DNA from: an uncultured bacterium
GTDB taxonomy: Bacteria > Pseudomonadota > Alphaproteobacteria > Sphingomonadales > Sphingomonadaceae
Length of the DNA stretch: 52,066 bases
Reading direction: 5' to 3'
NCBI GenBank assembly: GCA_903884945.1
Contig: CAISGR010000259.1
Span: 1-52,066, forward strand
Positions 26,294 through 34,005 of the stretch are shown here, piece by piece. Numbering within the stretch: the stretch's first letter is position 1; every line of letters begins with the position of its first letter. The notes beneath the pieces were generated by a model. The model had not been told where the DNA came from, did not search any database, and saw only the letters and a program-made list of their open reading frames with translations. Made by a program: the position numbers and the translations under genes.

Positions 26294-27148
26294 ATGATCC
26301 CGCTCGACCTTGACCATCTGCGCCAATGGATTGGCCGCGAGGAGACACGGGCCGAGCGGCTGACCGCCGCAATCGCCGCGCGGTTCAATGCCACCTTCGA
26401 CCGCCCCGAAGCCCCATCGGAAGGCGAACCGGCCCCGAGCCTGATCCACCTCTGCCTCGCCCCCGATACTGCGCCGACCTCGACGCTTGGCCCCGATGGC
26501 CACCCGGCCCGGGGCGGTTTCCTGCCGCCCGTGCCCCTGCCCCGCCGCATGTGGGCGGGCGGACATTTCCGCTTTCACGAAAATATCCGGATCGGCGACA
26601 CGGTCACCCGCCACTCGGTGGTCCGCGATGTGACCGTCAAGCAAGGCCGCAGCGGCCCGCTGTGCCTCGTCACGGTCGAGCATCGCATCGATAGCGGCGG
26701 CGCGCTTGCCGTCACCGAACGCCAGGACATCATCTATCGCGGAGCCGGTCCCGCCGCCCCCCCGTCTGGCGCTCCCTCGTCTGCCACTGCCGAGGCCGCG
26801 CCGCAGGGCCGGTATCGCCAAGCGGTCGACGCAGGCCCGGCGCTCCTGTTCCGCTACTCGGCGCTGACCTTCAATGGCCACCGGATCCAGTACGACGCGC
26901 CCTATGCCCGGGCGGAGGAGGGCTATCCGGGGCTCGTCGTGCACGGGCCGCTGCAGGCCACGCTTCTGCTGCAGTTCGCCGAAGCCCTGCGCGGAAAGCG
27001 CCCCGCGCAGATCGGCTTTCGCGGCCTTTCCCCCCTCTTCGACACCGCCGGCTTCACCCTGCATGCGCAGGACGAGGCGAACACATTGCGGCTCTGGACC
27101 GCGGCCGAGGGCGGGCCGGTGGCGATGGAAGCGCGGGCGGAATGGTGA
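26294..27148 (+). CDS. HTD2/MaoC-like hydratase, itaconyl- or mesaconyl-CoA type
   Basis: 284 residues from ATG 26294, four bases after the CoA-transferase stop. It has two hot-dog halves: PLPRRMWAGGHFRFHENIRI in the first, and RYSALTFNGHRIQYDAPYAR followed by YPGLVVHGPLQATLLLQFAE in the second, which carries the catalytic His region. This form is shared by mesaconyl-C4-CoA hydratase (Meh), itaconyl-CoA hydratase (Ich) and mitochondrial HTD2. Either activity gives (S)-citramalyl-CoA, the substrate of the next gene product. The stop overlaps the start of the lyase gene. Confidence 0.82.
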   Translation: MIPLDLDHLRQWIGREETRAERLTAAIAARFNATFDRPEAPSEGEPAPSLIHLCLAPDTAPTSTLGPDGHPARGGFLPPVPLPRRMWAGGHFRFHENIRIGDTVTRHSVVRDVTVKQGRSGPLCLVTVEHRIDSGGALAVTERQDIIYRGAGPAAPPSGAPSSATAEAAPQGRYRQAVDAGPALLFRYSALTFNGHRIQYDAPYARAEEGYPGLVVHGPLQATLLLQFAEALRGKRPAQIGFRGLSPLFDTAGFTLHAQDEANTLRLWTAAEGGPVAMEARAEW

Positions 27149-27948
27149 CCCTTGTTCGCGCACCCCTGTTTGTGCCCGCCGACCGGCCCGAACGCTTCGG
27201 GAAAGCGGCGGCCTCGGGGGCTGATGCGGTGATCCTCGATCTGGAGGACGCCGTGGCCCCCGCGGCCAAGGCCGCCGCCCGCGCTGCGCTGCGCTGCGAT
27301 TTCACCACCCTGCCGGTGATCCTGCGCATCAATGCTGCCGGGACAGCCTGGCATGCAGACGACCTTGCGGCGGCAACGTCGCTTCACCCCTCCGCCGTCA
27401 TGGTTCCCAAGGCCGAGGCCCCCGACGATCTCAAACTCATCTCTGCCGCGTTGGGCGACATACCCTTGGTCGCCCTTGTCGAAACCGCCCGCGGTCTTGC
27501 GCAAGGCCGGGCGATTGCCGTTGTGCCAGGCGTGATCCGCCTTGCCTTCGGTTCGGTCGACTTCTGCGCCGATCTTCGGTGCGCGCATACCTCCGAGGTG
27601 CTGCTGCCTGCACGCTCCGAACTGGTGCTCGCATCACGTCTTGCTGATCTGCCCGGGCCGCTCGACGGGGTGACCACCTCGCTGGATGACCCGGACGAAA
27701 CGGCGCGCGACGCAGGACGAGCGCGCGATCAGGGGATGGGCGGCAAGCTGTGCATCCATCCCTGCCAGATCGAACCCGTGCTGGCCGTCTTCGCCCCCAC
27801 GACCGAACAGATTGACTGGGCCAGACGCGTCCTGGCCAGCGGCGATGGCGCGGTCCGGATCGACGGTGCCATGGTAGACAAACCCCTCCGCCAGCGGGCA
27901 CACGCCATCCTTGCCGAAGCCGCACACAGCGCGCGCCGGCCGGTGTGA
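27142..27948 (+). CDS. CitE-like lyase, citramalyl-CoA lyase candidate
   Basis: 268 residues in the HpcH/HpaI-CitE family. LFVPADRPERFGKAAASGAD opens the barrel, LDLEDAV (Asp33, Glu35, Asp36) and ALVETARGL supply metal ligands, FGSVDFCADL carries the later aspartate, and GGKLCIHPCQIEPV closes the barrel. The length fits stand-alone CitE-like lyases rather than citrate lyase beta, and no citrate lyase alpha or gamma genes are nearby. After the CoA-transferase and hydratase the expected reaction is (S)-citramalyl-CoA to acetyl-CoA plus pyruvate. It is the last gene of the cluster. Confidence 0.85.
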   Translation: MVTLVRAPLFVPADRPERFGKAAASGADAVILDLEDAVAPAAKAAARAALRCDFTTLPVILRINAAGTAWHADDLAAATSLHPSAVMVPKAEAPDDLKLISAALGDIPLVALVETARGLAQGRAIAVVPGVIRLAFGSVDFCADLRCAHTSEVLLPARSELVLASRLADLPGPLDGVTTSLDDPDETARDAGRARDQGMGGKLCIHPCQIEPVLAVFAPTTEQIDWARRVLASGDGAVRIDGAMVDKPLRQRAHAILAEAAHSARRPV

Positions 27949-28066
27949 CATTGAACCGGAGAAGACCGTATGGTCGGTGAAGGTGACCCGCCCCCGTAGT
28001 AAGCAGGAAACGGGGGTTGCGCCGGATGGGCCGGAGCCGAGCACCATGTTTAAGCGAGGCCGAACC

Positions 28067-28291
28067 ATGGATGAGCATAGCGAACGTTTTATCGGACTCG
28101 ATACGTCGAAATTGAAGATCTCGGTTGCGGTCGCGGAAGGTGAGCGGAACGGTGAAGTTCGATTTTTCGAAGATATTTCAGCCGAGCTGACGTCGGTGGC
28201 ATCGATGGTGGCCATTGCCCGCGCCGAGGTGAAGATCGGCAAGGTCAACCTCGCCTACAACTTCAACCGACTTGCCTGGCTCGACGCCTGA
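28067..28291 (+). pseudogene. Chimeric IS remnant: IS110-type head, IS5-type tail
   Basis: From ATG 28067 the frame gives MDEHSERFIGLDTSKLKISV and AVAEGERNGEVRFFEDI, the start of an IS110-family transposase. By about 28185 it changes without a stop into AIARAEVKIGKVNLAYNFNR and LAWLDA, which is the end of an IS5-family transposase. The open frame is therefore a join of two dead elements. Upstream in the same frame, 27949-28066 may be the left end of the IS110 element. Confidence 0.6.
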
Positions 28292-28710
28292 GTTGCGCCT
28301 GCCTGACCGGAATGACGCCCGATCCGGCAGCCTGAGCCACGCCAAACCGGTCAATACGCCCCTGATGATACCGCCGGGCGCCCGATCCGTACCACCGCGC
28401 CGCCGTAATCGCCATTCAACTGCGTTCTTCGATGTGTCCTGTCGCTTTCCTGCTCGCGTAAACCCCGCCATCCAAACGCGCCTGGAAAGCCTCCCAAGAT
28501 CGATCCGCGAGATCGCGTGGAAGGCGATGAGACTGACCACCTGATCGGGCGGTGTGCAGTTCCGGGTCGGCGTCTACCAGTCTCCGGCCAAGGCGGCGTA
28601 AGTCCGATCGCTGGCCGAGAAGACGTCGGAGCGAAGGAGGGCAAGGAGCCGGTCAGCCAACCAATTGGCTACGAATGAAAGGCCGACCCATCGCGCCATC
28701 TAGGCGGCCG
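28292..28710. other. IS debris, no intact gene
   Basis: No gene is supported. Near 28475-28540 the plus strand reads LESLPRSIREIAWKAMRLTT before a stop, which resembles a segment near the IS110 C-terminus (SLP-x-x-IRDIAWKAQ). This suggests that a deleted IS110 copy spans the stretch from 27.95 kb. The resemblance is weak. Confidence 0.35.
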
Positions 28711-29532
28711 TCATGCATGAGTAATGTGGGTTCCGTAAAGATTAGCGGAAATGCGGTTCGTCGTATCGCGCAGTTCGCGGGCCAATGCGTCGAGTTCCTT
28801 CTTCGTCATCTGGCCCATGATGGCAATGCCGCTGATACCGAAGCGCACCCGGCCCTCGTGATCAACGATAACGGCGGCCGCAATGTCGAGACCTTGGAAG
28901 AGGTTCCCGTGGTCGAAGGCGAAACCGGTCAGCTGGGCTCGCTCCACGTCTGCCGCATACTCCTCGAAAGTCGGTGCGTTCTGCCAGCGTAGCGACCTGA
29001 ACCGGCGCCGCAGTTCCGAATTCGGCAGCCGGCGGGTCGCCGCGACGCAGCGGCCCACCGCGCCGGCAAGAGCCGGAAGTCGCGACCCGAGCGCCATGTC
29101 GACACGGACCGTCTTGCCTTCCACCACGCGATCCACAAGCACGATGCGGTCATGGGGCGTGACTTTCCACAGGCCGATCAACGCCCGCCGCTCGACCGAA
29201 AGTTGCTCCAAGACAGGGTGCAACAGATCGATCTGGTTGGTGCCCAACAGGGGAACAGAGAACTCGAGAAGTCCAAGTCCTGGACTATATTCCTTGGTCG
29301 ATGGATTCATCGAAATCAGACCCTCATTCGCCAGGGTACGCAGGATGTTGAACGTGGTCGAAACGTTGATCCCGGTTTCACGAGCAATGCGGGCGACACC
29401 CGACGCTGCATAGTCATGGGTCAGGAAACGTAGGATGGAAATGGCATTCTCAACTGCGCCGACAAACTTCTGAGTGCCGCGCGTCGTTACGTTTGCCATT
29501 TTCTCGCCAGCGTTCCCTTGCACCTCTTTCAT
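28711..29532 (-). CDS. IclR-family transcriptional regulator 1
   Basis: 273 residues. A winged helix-turn-helix at about residues 24-85 (GVARIARETGINVSTTFNIL then RTLANEGLISMNPSTKEYSP) is followed by the IclR effector domain (IVLVDRVVEGKTVRVDMALG, and LTGFAFDHGNLFQGLDIAAA). The gene is on the minus strand at the left end of the cycloalkanone locus, downstream of the AraC-type gene and 127 bases from it, so it may have its own promoter. An inverted repeat lies 62 bases before its start. The effector is unknown; aromatic or alicyclic acids are common for the family. Confidence 0.88.
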   Translation of the reverse strand: MKEVQGNAGEKMANVTTRGTQKFVGAVENAISILRFLTHDYAASGVARIARETGINVSTTFNILRTLANEGLISMNPSTKEYSPGLGLLEFSVPLLGTNQIDLLHPVLEQLSVERRALIGLWKVTPHDRIVLVDRVVEGKTVRVDMALGSRLPALAGAVGRCVAATRRLPNSELRRRFRSLRWQNAPTFEEYAADVERAQLTGFAFDHGNLFQGLDIAAAVIVDHEGRVRFGISGIAIMGQMTKKELDALARELRDTTNRISANLYGTHITHA

Positions 29533-29593
29533 GCCTCACTCCGTTCGACTTTTAAGCCGATTATACAATTGCTAGGACGAATTCGGAAGTACG

Positions 29594-29610
29594 TTGTTCG
29601 CCTTGAACAA
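29594..29610. promoter_or_regulatory. Inverted repeat upstream of IclR 1
   Basis: TTGTTC (29594-29599) and GAACAA (29605-29610) form a perfect repeat with a five-base spacer GCCTT, about 62 bases before the IclR start. Position and size suit an autoregulatory IclR site. Confidence 0.45.
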
Positions 29611-29659
29611 TTCCCGTATCTTCGGTTTTCCGCAGAAACGTTACAGTTTTGTTCGCGAT

Positions 29660-30541
29660 TCACACCGAGGACCGCCGATATTCTGCGGGCGTGACGCCAA
29701 CCATCCTGCGGAAGGTCCGGCAGAAATGACTCTGGTCTGAAAACCCGCAGTCGAGAGCCACGGCCGTCATGGAGATATTTCCCTTTTGCAACATCGTCTT
29801 TGCTCGTTCGATCCTCTTGCGAATTATGAAAGAGTGCGGCGTCTGACCAAACTCGGCCTTGAACTTCCTGGAAAAGTGGAAAGGGCTCAGCCCGACCGTG
29901 CTTGCCAGGCTTTCGAGACCGAAGTTCTCACCCAGATATTCTTCGATAAATTCGAGGATCCTGTGGCTCTGCAGTGTGCTGAAGACAGTGGGATTCAGGT
30001 TCGGCAGATCGACCTTCGCGAACCGGCGCAATAGATGAACGGCGATCTGGGTTCGGACGGCGTCGACCAGAAGATTCTGACCGGGACCCCCATGCGCCAT
30101 CTCATCCTCGAGAACCTGAAGGCACTGCGGAATGACCGTATCGACACGGCGGAGGTGATCGTCGATCTCGATCGATGCCGGCTCGCGCCCGAAAACCTGT
30201 TCCGCGGTCTCGGCGAGGGTGTCATGGCTGAGATAGATATGCCTCACGTTGATCGGCTTGTCCCAATGCCACATCGACTGCTCAGCCCGCGTCAGCAGGG
30301 ACACGACGCCGCGCTCCACGGTCGCCGTTTGCCAAGGGCCGCCGCTGCGTCGCCGCATGGTCGATTTCCCGCCCTGGTAGACGACGATCATGTAGTCCCG
30401 CATCTCGGGGATGTCGACTTCCTGCTCATCGTATTGGTAGCCCATAACCGTGATGCCTCTCCAGCCGAGGCGTGAACTGTCGAGCGTTCTGTTTCCGGGT
30501 ATCCACCGCGGGATCAGATCAGGTGGAATTAGATTGCTCAT
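29660..30541 (-). CDS. AraC/XylS-family regulator, candidate activator of the cycloalkanone genes
   Basis: 293 residues from ATG 30541 after a very strong ribosome site (AGGAGGAGG). The C-terminal 100 residues contain the two helix-turn-helix motifs of AraC proteins: FGLESLASTVGLSPFHFSRK and VALDCGFSDQSHFCRTFRRM ending in VGVTPAEYR. The N-terminal part is a variable sensor region. The known cyclohexanol and cyclopentanol loci (chn, cpn) are activated by AraC-type proteins (ChnR, CpnR), and this is the only AraC-type gene in the window. The regulatory link is inferred from that comparison; the protein itself was not recognised as an orthologue. Confidence 0.85.
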   Translation of the reverse strand: MSNLIPPDLIPRWIPGNRTLDSSRLGWRGITVMGYQYDEQEVDIPEMRDYMIVVYQGGKSTMRRRSGGPWQTATVERGVVSLLTRAEQSMWHWDKPINVRHIYLSHDTLAETAEQVFGREPASIEIDDHLRRVDTVIPQCLQVLEDEMAHGGPGQNLLVDAVRTQIAVHLLRRFAKVDLPNLNPTVFSTLQSHRILEFIEEYLGENFGLESLASTVGLSPFHFSRKFKAEFGQTPHSFIIRKRIERAKTMLQKGNISMTAVALDCGFSDQSHFCRTFRRMVGVTPAEYRRSSV

Positions 30542-30639
30542 GTTTTCCTCCTCCTAGGACGAGGTACCTTCCCCGGCACCCCCTTGTTCGCTCAGTCGGA
30601 CGCCGCCAAGTTGAAGTTCACCGCAAGGCTTCGTAACGT

Positions 30640-31800
30640 TCAGGCAGCGGCATCGCGGATCATGTTCCGCGCAATGACCAGCTGCTGGATCTGGGTGGTT
30701 CCCTCGTAGATTCGGAACAGCCGGACATCGCGATAGAAGCGTTCGACGGCATATTCGGCCATATAGCCCGCCCCGCCGTGAATCTGCACGGCGCGATCCG
30801 CGACCCGTCCCACCATCTCGCTGGCAAACATCTTGCAGCAGGCCGCATCGGTGGAGACATTGGCACCGAAATCCTTGCGGCGCGCGGTTTCCTCGATCAT
30901 GCAGCGTGCCGCAAAAGCCTCGGCGCGGCTGTCGGCCAGCATCGCCTGCACCAATTGCTTTTCGGCGATGGGTTCACCGAATTGCCTGCGCTCCATTGCA
31001 AAGGCGAGGCTGTCGCGGATCAGCCGCTCCGCCGCACCGACGCAGACCGCCGAGATGTGGAGCCGGCCACGGTCCAACACCTTCATCGCGGTCTTGAAGC
31101 CCTGGTTCTCGCGGCCGGGGCCGCCGATGATGTTGTCGGCAGGGACGCGAACGTCCTGCAGGATGACATCGCTGCTGTGCGAGCCCTTCTGCCCCATCTT
31201 CCTGTCATGCGGCCCGACCGACAGCCCCGGCGTTCCGGCCTCGACCAGAAAGGCGGACACGCCCGAGGCATCGGTGGTTGTGGGGTCCGTGCGTGCGAAG
31301 ACCGTGAAGACATGAGCGTGCGGGGCGTTGGTGATGAAACGCTTGGTGCCATTTAGGACGAAATGGTCCCCATCACGGCGCGCTGAGGTGCGCACCGACC
31401 CGGCGTCGGAGCCTGCGTCGGGCTCGGTCAGCGCAAAGGAAGCGATCATCTCACCGCTTGCAAGCTTCGGCAGGTAGGCCGCCTTCTGCTCCGGCGTGCC
31501 GTCGATGATGATCCCCTGCGAGCCGATGCCGTTGTTGGTGCCGACGAGCGAGCGGAACACAGGCGACGTCTGCCCCAGAACGAGGGCCGCGGCTACCTCT
31601 TCAGCCATCGTCAGGCCCAGACCGCCGAACTCCTCGGGGATCGACATGCCGAAAAGGCCCATGTCACGGATTTCGGCGATCAGCGCGGGCGGAATGGCAT
31701 CTTCTTCCGCTACCAGTTCCTCGTTGGGGATCAGGCGCTCCTTCACAAAGCGGCCTAGTGTGTCCAGAAATTGTGCAAGCGTTTCGGGGTCTAGTGGCAT
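30640..31800 (-). CDS. Acyl-CoA dehydrogenase (short/medium-chain type)
   Basis: 386 residues from ATG 31800; the upstream open stretch is not protein-like. All family marks are present: GLFGMSIPEEFGGLGLTMAE, ASFALTEPDAGSDAGSVRTS, LNGTKRFITNA, FGEPIAEKQLVQAMLADSRA, and RLFRIYEGTTQIQQL with the catalytic glutamate in YEGT. It therefore has the complete active site, unlike the dehydrogenases at 15-17 and 24-25 kb. It lies 20 bases after IclR 2 and before the AraC gene on the same strand. A role in oxidising the dicarboxylyl-CoA (adipyl-CoA or glutaryl-CoA) made from the ring is plausible but inferred. Confidence 0.88.
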   Translation of the reverse strand: MPLDPETLAQFLDTLGRFVKERLIPNEELVAEEDAIPPALIAEIRDMGLFGMSIPEEFGGLGLTMAEEVAAALVLGQTSPVFRSLVGTNNGIGSQGIIIDGTPEQKAAYLPKLASGEMIASFALTEPDAGSDAGSVRTSARRDGDHFVLNGTKRFITNAPHAHVFTVFARTDPTTTDASGVSAFLVEAGTPGLSVGPHDRKMGQKGSHSSDVILQDVRVPADNIIGGPGRENQGFKTAMKVLDRGRLHISAVCVGAAERLIRDSLAFAMERRQFGEPIAEKQLVQAMLADSRAEAFAARCMIEETARRKDFGANVSTDAACCKMFASEMVGRVADRAVQIHGGAGYMAEYAVERFYRDVRLFRIYEGTTQIQQLVIARNMIRDAAA

Positions 31801-31819
31801 GTCGTTCGAAGTCCTGAAT

Positions 31820-32611
31820 TCAGTGGGCGATCGCCGACACGCGGCGGACGAGTTCGACAAGGCGGGGCGCGACATCGCTTTCGATCCAGTCGCGCGTCAG
31901 GTTCTGAGACGGCCCGCCACAGTTGAAGGCCATGGCCGGCGAGCCATCCCGCGGCACAAGCGCCACGGCAACGGCATTGACGTCCGGCTTCCATTCAGTG
32001 AGCGACATACAATAGCCACGCTCCTGATAGCATTCGATCGCAGCCTCGATCCCGCGCCTGACTTCCGCCCAGGCGGCCCCTTCGTGCTGCCCAAGCTGCT
32101 CGAACAAAGCGGCGCGCTGTTCGGGAGGGATGACGGAAAGATAGGCGCGCCCGACGGCGGTGGTTGCCATCTTGATATGGGCGCCGACCTCGATGGCGAG
32201 CGTTACCGCATTTTCCCCGCGGCAACGCTCTAGATAAACCATGGTCAGGCGATCCGGGCTTGCCAGGGCGACAGGCATCCCGGTGTGGTCGGCAAGCTCC
32301 TGCATGTAGGGCCTTGCGATCTGGCGCAGCGGCATGCCAGCCAGACAGGAGAACCCCAGCGAAAGCACCGGCGGCGCAAGTTGATAGCGCGCGGTGTCGG
32401 GATTCCAGCTCAGATAGTCGAGCTTGTGGAGGGTATAGGTCAGGCGCGAGACCGTCGACTTGCTCAACCCGGTGCGCATGGCGAAGTCGCCGTTGCCAAG
32501 TGCTTCTCCCTCGCGCCGAAAGGCGCGTAGAATTTCGAGACCCCGTGCAAGAGCGACCACGAAATCGCGGTCCTTTCCATCGCCTTCTGCGCGCTCCTTG
32601 CGTGGTCGCAC
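31820..32611 (-). CDS. IclR-family transcriptional regulator 2
   Basis: 263 residues from GTG 32611, preceded by GGGGAGGAG. Helix-turn-helix FAMRTGLSKSTVSRLTYTLH is near residues 44-63 and the effector domain carries VYLERCRGENAVTLAIEVGA and TAVGRAYLSVIPPEQRA. It is transcribed away from the hydrolase gene, leaving a 400-base divergent region that contains a perfect 23-base palindrome 66 bases upstream of this start. It probably controls itself and the acyl-CoA dehydrogenase, and possibly the divergent ring-opening genes. Ligand unknown. Confidence 0.88.
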   Translation of the reverse strand: MRPRKERAEGDGKDRDFVVALARGLEILRAFRREGEALGNGDFAMRTGLSKSTVSRLTYTLHKLDYLSWNPDTARYQLAPPVLSLGFSCLAGMPLRQIARPYMQELADHTGMPVALASPDRLTMVYLERCRGENAVTLAIEVGAHIKMATTAVGRAYLSVIPPEQRAALFEQLGQHEGAAWAEVRRGIEAAIECYQERGYCMSLTEWKPDVNAVAVALVPRDGSPAMAFNCGGPSQNLTRDWIESDVAPRLVELVRRVSAIAH

Positions 32612-32676
32612 GTTCGCTCCTCCCCGGCGGTCCGCCCTTAGATGACAAGGTTAGTGGCGCTATCGCCCCTGTCAAT

Positions 32677-32699
32677 AGTGCGGAAAACTTTTCCGCACT
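32677..32699. promoter_or_regulatory. Perfect 23-base palindrome, probable IclR operator
   Basis: AGTGCGGAAAA (32677-32687), a central C, then the exact reverse complement TTTTCCGCACT (32689-32699). A/T-rich centres flanked by GCGGAA/TTCCGC are typical of IclR-family sites. It lies 66 bases before the IclR 2 start, between divergent transcription units. It is the clearest operator candidate in the window. Confidence 0.65.
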
Positions 32700-32890
32700 G
32701 CAGAATGCCTCATCCTACCGCCGATTGCTGAACAGTATTCTGACTGTCGGAATAGACACCCCCTCCACTCATGCGACGCGAACATGGTACCGGGTGCGCG
32801 ACCGTTCCAGCCCATGCCGCGCGGAAGCGCGCCTCGATCGGGCAGCAAGAATATACAATGTATCGAGCAAGACTATTCAATACAGGCCAC

Positions 32891-32911
32891 TTCAACCCCT
32901 CCAAGGTTGAA
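32891..32911. promoter_or_regulatory. Inverted repeat upstream of the hydrolase gene
   Basis: TTCAACC (32891-32897) and GGTTGAA (32905-32911), a perfect 7-base repeat with a 7-base spacer, end 101 bases before the hydrolase start. It may be a second regulator site for the ring-degradation operon or a leader hairpin. The rest of the 32612-33011 divergent region contains no gene; in-frame extension of the hydrolase through it is not protein-like. Confidence 0.45.
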
Positions 32912-33011
32912 AATGTTGGGAAGACGTCACCGTGGCCAGCGTGTGCCGCGTGGATGCCGATCGAGCGGACTAAGATATCTGCAAGACAAACCGATCTCTT
33001 GGAGAGGAAGC

Positions 33012-33914
33012 ATGATAATCAGCAAGGAGGCCGATAAACTACGGTCGCTCTATCAGAGTTGGACCGACCAGATGGTCGAAAATCCGAACCTCACTATCCT
33101 GAATCTGCGCAGCATGTTCGACGAATGGGGTCAGCCGGCGCTGGAGCCTGAGAACGTTACCTACAAGAGCGACCATGTGGGCGGTGTCGAGGCGATCTGG
33201 GCACTGCCCGCCGGTGCCGACACCAAGCGCGTGATCCTCTACACCCATGGCGGTGGCTTTTGCGTGGGGTCGGCCGACAGCCACCGCAAGATGGTCGGGC
33301 ATCTGGCCAAGGCTCTTGGCGCGACAGCCTGCAACCTGCACTATCGCCGCGCGCCAGAACACCCCTTCCCCGCCCAGATCGAGGATGCTGTGGCCGCCTA
33401 CAAGGCGCTGCTGGCCAAGGGATTTGATGCGAAGAATATCCTAACGGCGGGCGACAGCGCAGGGGGCAACCTTGCCGTCGCCTCGGTTTTGAAGTTCCGC
33501 GAGCTTGGCCTGTCGCTGCCGGGTGCCGTCATCGCCTATTCGCCCTGGCTCGATATGGCGCTGCGCGGCAAGACGTTGGAAACCAATGCCGGGACGGACG
33601 CTCTTGTCAGCCGTGCCATCCTGGAAGGGATGGCGGGCATGTTCCTGGGCGGTGCAACCGACCCGCTCAACCCGCTGGCCAACCCGCTGGAGAACGACTT
33701 CACCGGCTTCCCGCCGCTCTACATCACCTGCGGAAGCGCCGAGACGCTGCAAAGCGACTCGGAGGCGCTCTATGCCAAGGCCAAGGCCGCGGGCGTGAAG
33801 ACGACGCTTTCGGTGGTTCCCGGCATGCAGCACGTCTTTCCGTCGCTGGCGGGCCGTGCGCCCGAGGCCGATCAGGAACTGGCCCGCATCGCCGCCTGGT
33901 ATCGCGCGCTGTGA
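33012..33914 (+). CDS. chnC: Alpha/beta hydrolase (HSL family), caprolactone hydrolase candidate
   Basis: 300 residues from ATG 33012, with GGAGAGGAAG just before it. The oxyanion-hole motif HGGG is at residues 79-82, followed by the nucleophile elbow GDSAGG (Ser149), the PPLYITCGSAETLQSDSE strand with acidic residues, and the catalytic His in GMQHVFPS. This is the hormone-sensitive-lipase family used as lactonase in the chn and cpn loci. As first gene of the run and directly before the Baeyer-Villiger monooxygenase, it should open epsilon-caprolactone (or valerolactone) to the hydroxy acid. The symbol rests on context; family placement is firm. Confidence 0.82.
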   Translation: MIISKEADKLRSLYQSWTDQMVENPNLTILNLRSMFDEWGQPALEPENVTYKSDHVGGVEAIWALPAGADTKRVILYTHGGGFCVGSADSHRKMVGHLAKALGATACNLHYRRAPEHPFPAQIEDAVAAYKALLAKGFDAKNILTAGDSAGGNLAVASVLKFRELGLSLPGAVIAYSPWLDMALRGKTLETNAGTDALVSRAILEGMAGMFLGGATDPLNPLANPLENDFTGFPPLYITCGSAETLQSDSEALYAKAKAAGVKTTLSVVPGMQHVFPSLAGRAPEADQELARIAAWYRAL

Positions 33915-33918
33915 ACCC

Positions 33919-33941
33919 GCCGCCCAGCGTCGCTGGGCGGC
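33919..33941. terminator. Strong hairpin after the hydrolase gene
   Basis: GCCGCCCAGC (33919-33928), loop GTC, and its exact reverse complement GCTGGGCGGC (33932-33941) begin five bases after the hydrolase stop. No T-run follows, so it may act as a partial terminator, a pause or an mRNA-stability element between the hydrolase and monooxygenase genes. Confidence 0.5.
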
Positions 33942-34005
33942 CTGACGCGTCAAGACAGTCAATCCGGTACCAGGCCCGTATCGCACGGGGCTTCGGAGCT
34001 ATGAT

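Noticed and set aside
27142..27948. Citrate lyase beta subunit
   Set aside because: No citrate lyase alpha, gamma or accessory genes are present; the CoA-transferase and hydratase neighbours point to a citramalyl-CoA type lyase.
32784..33011. N-terminal extension of the hydrolase from an ATG at 32784
   Set aside because: The extension runs through the regulatory region, is not protein-like, and a strong ribosome site stands before ATG 33012.
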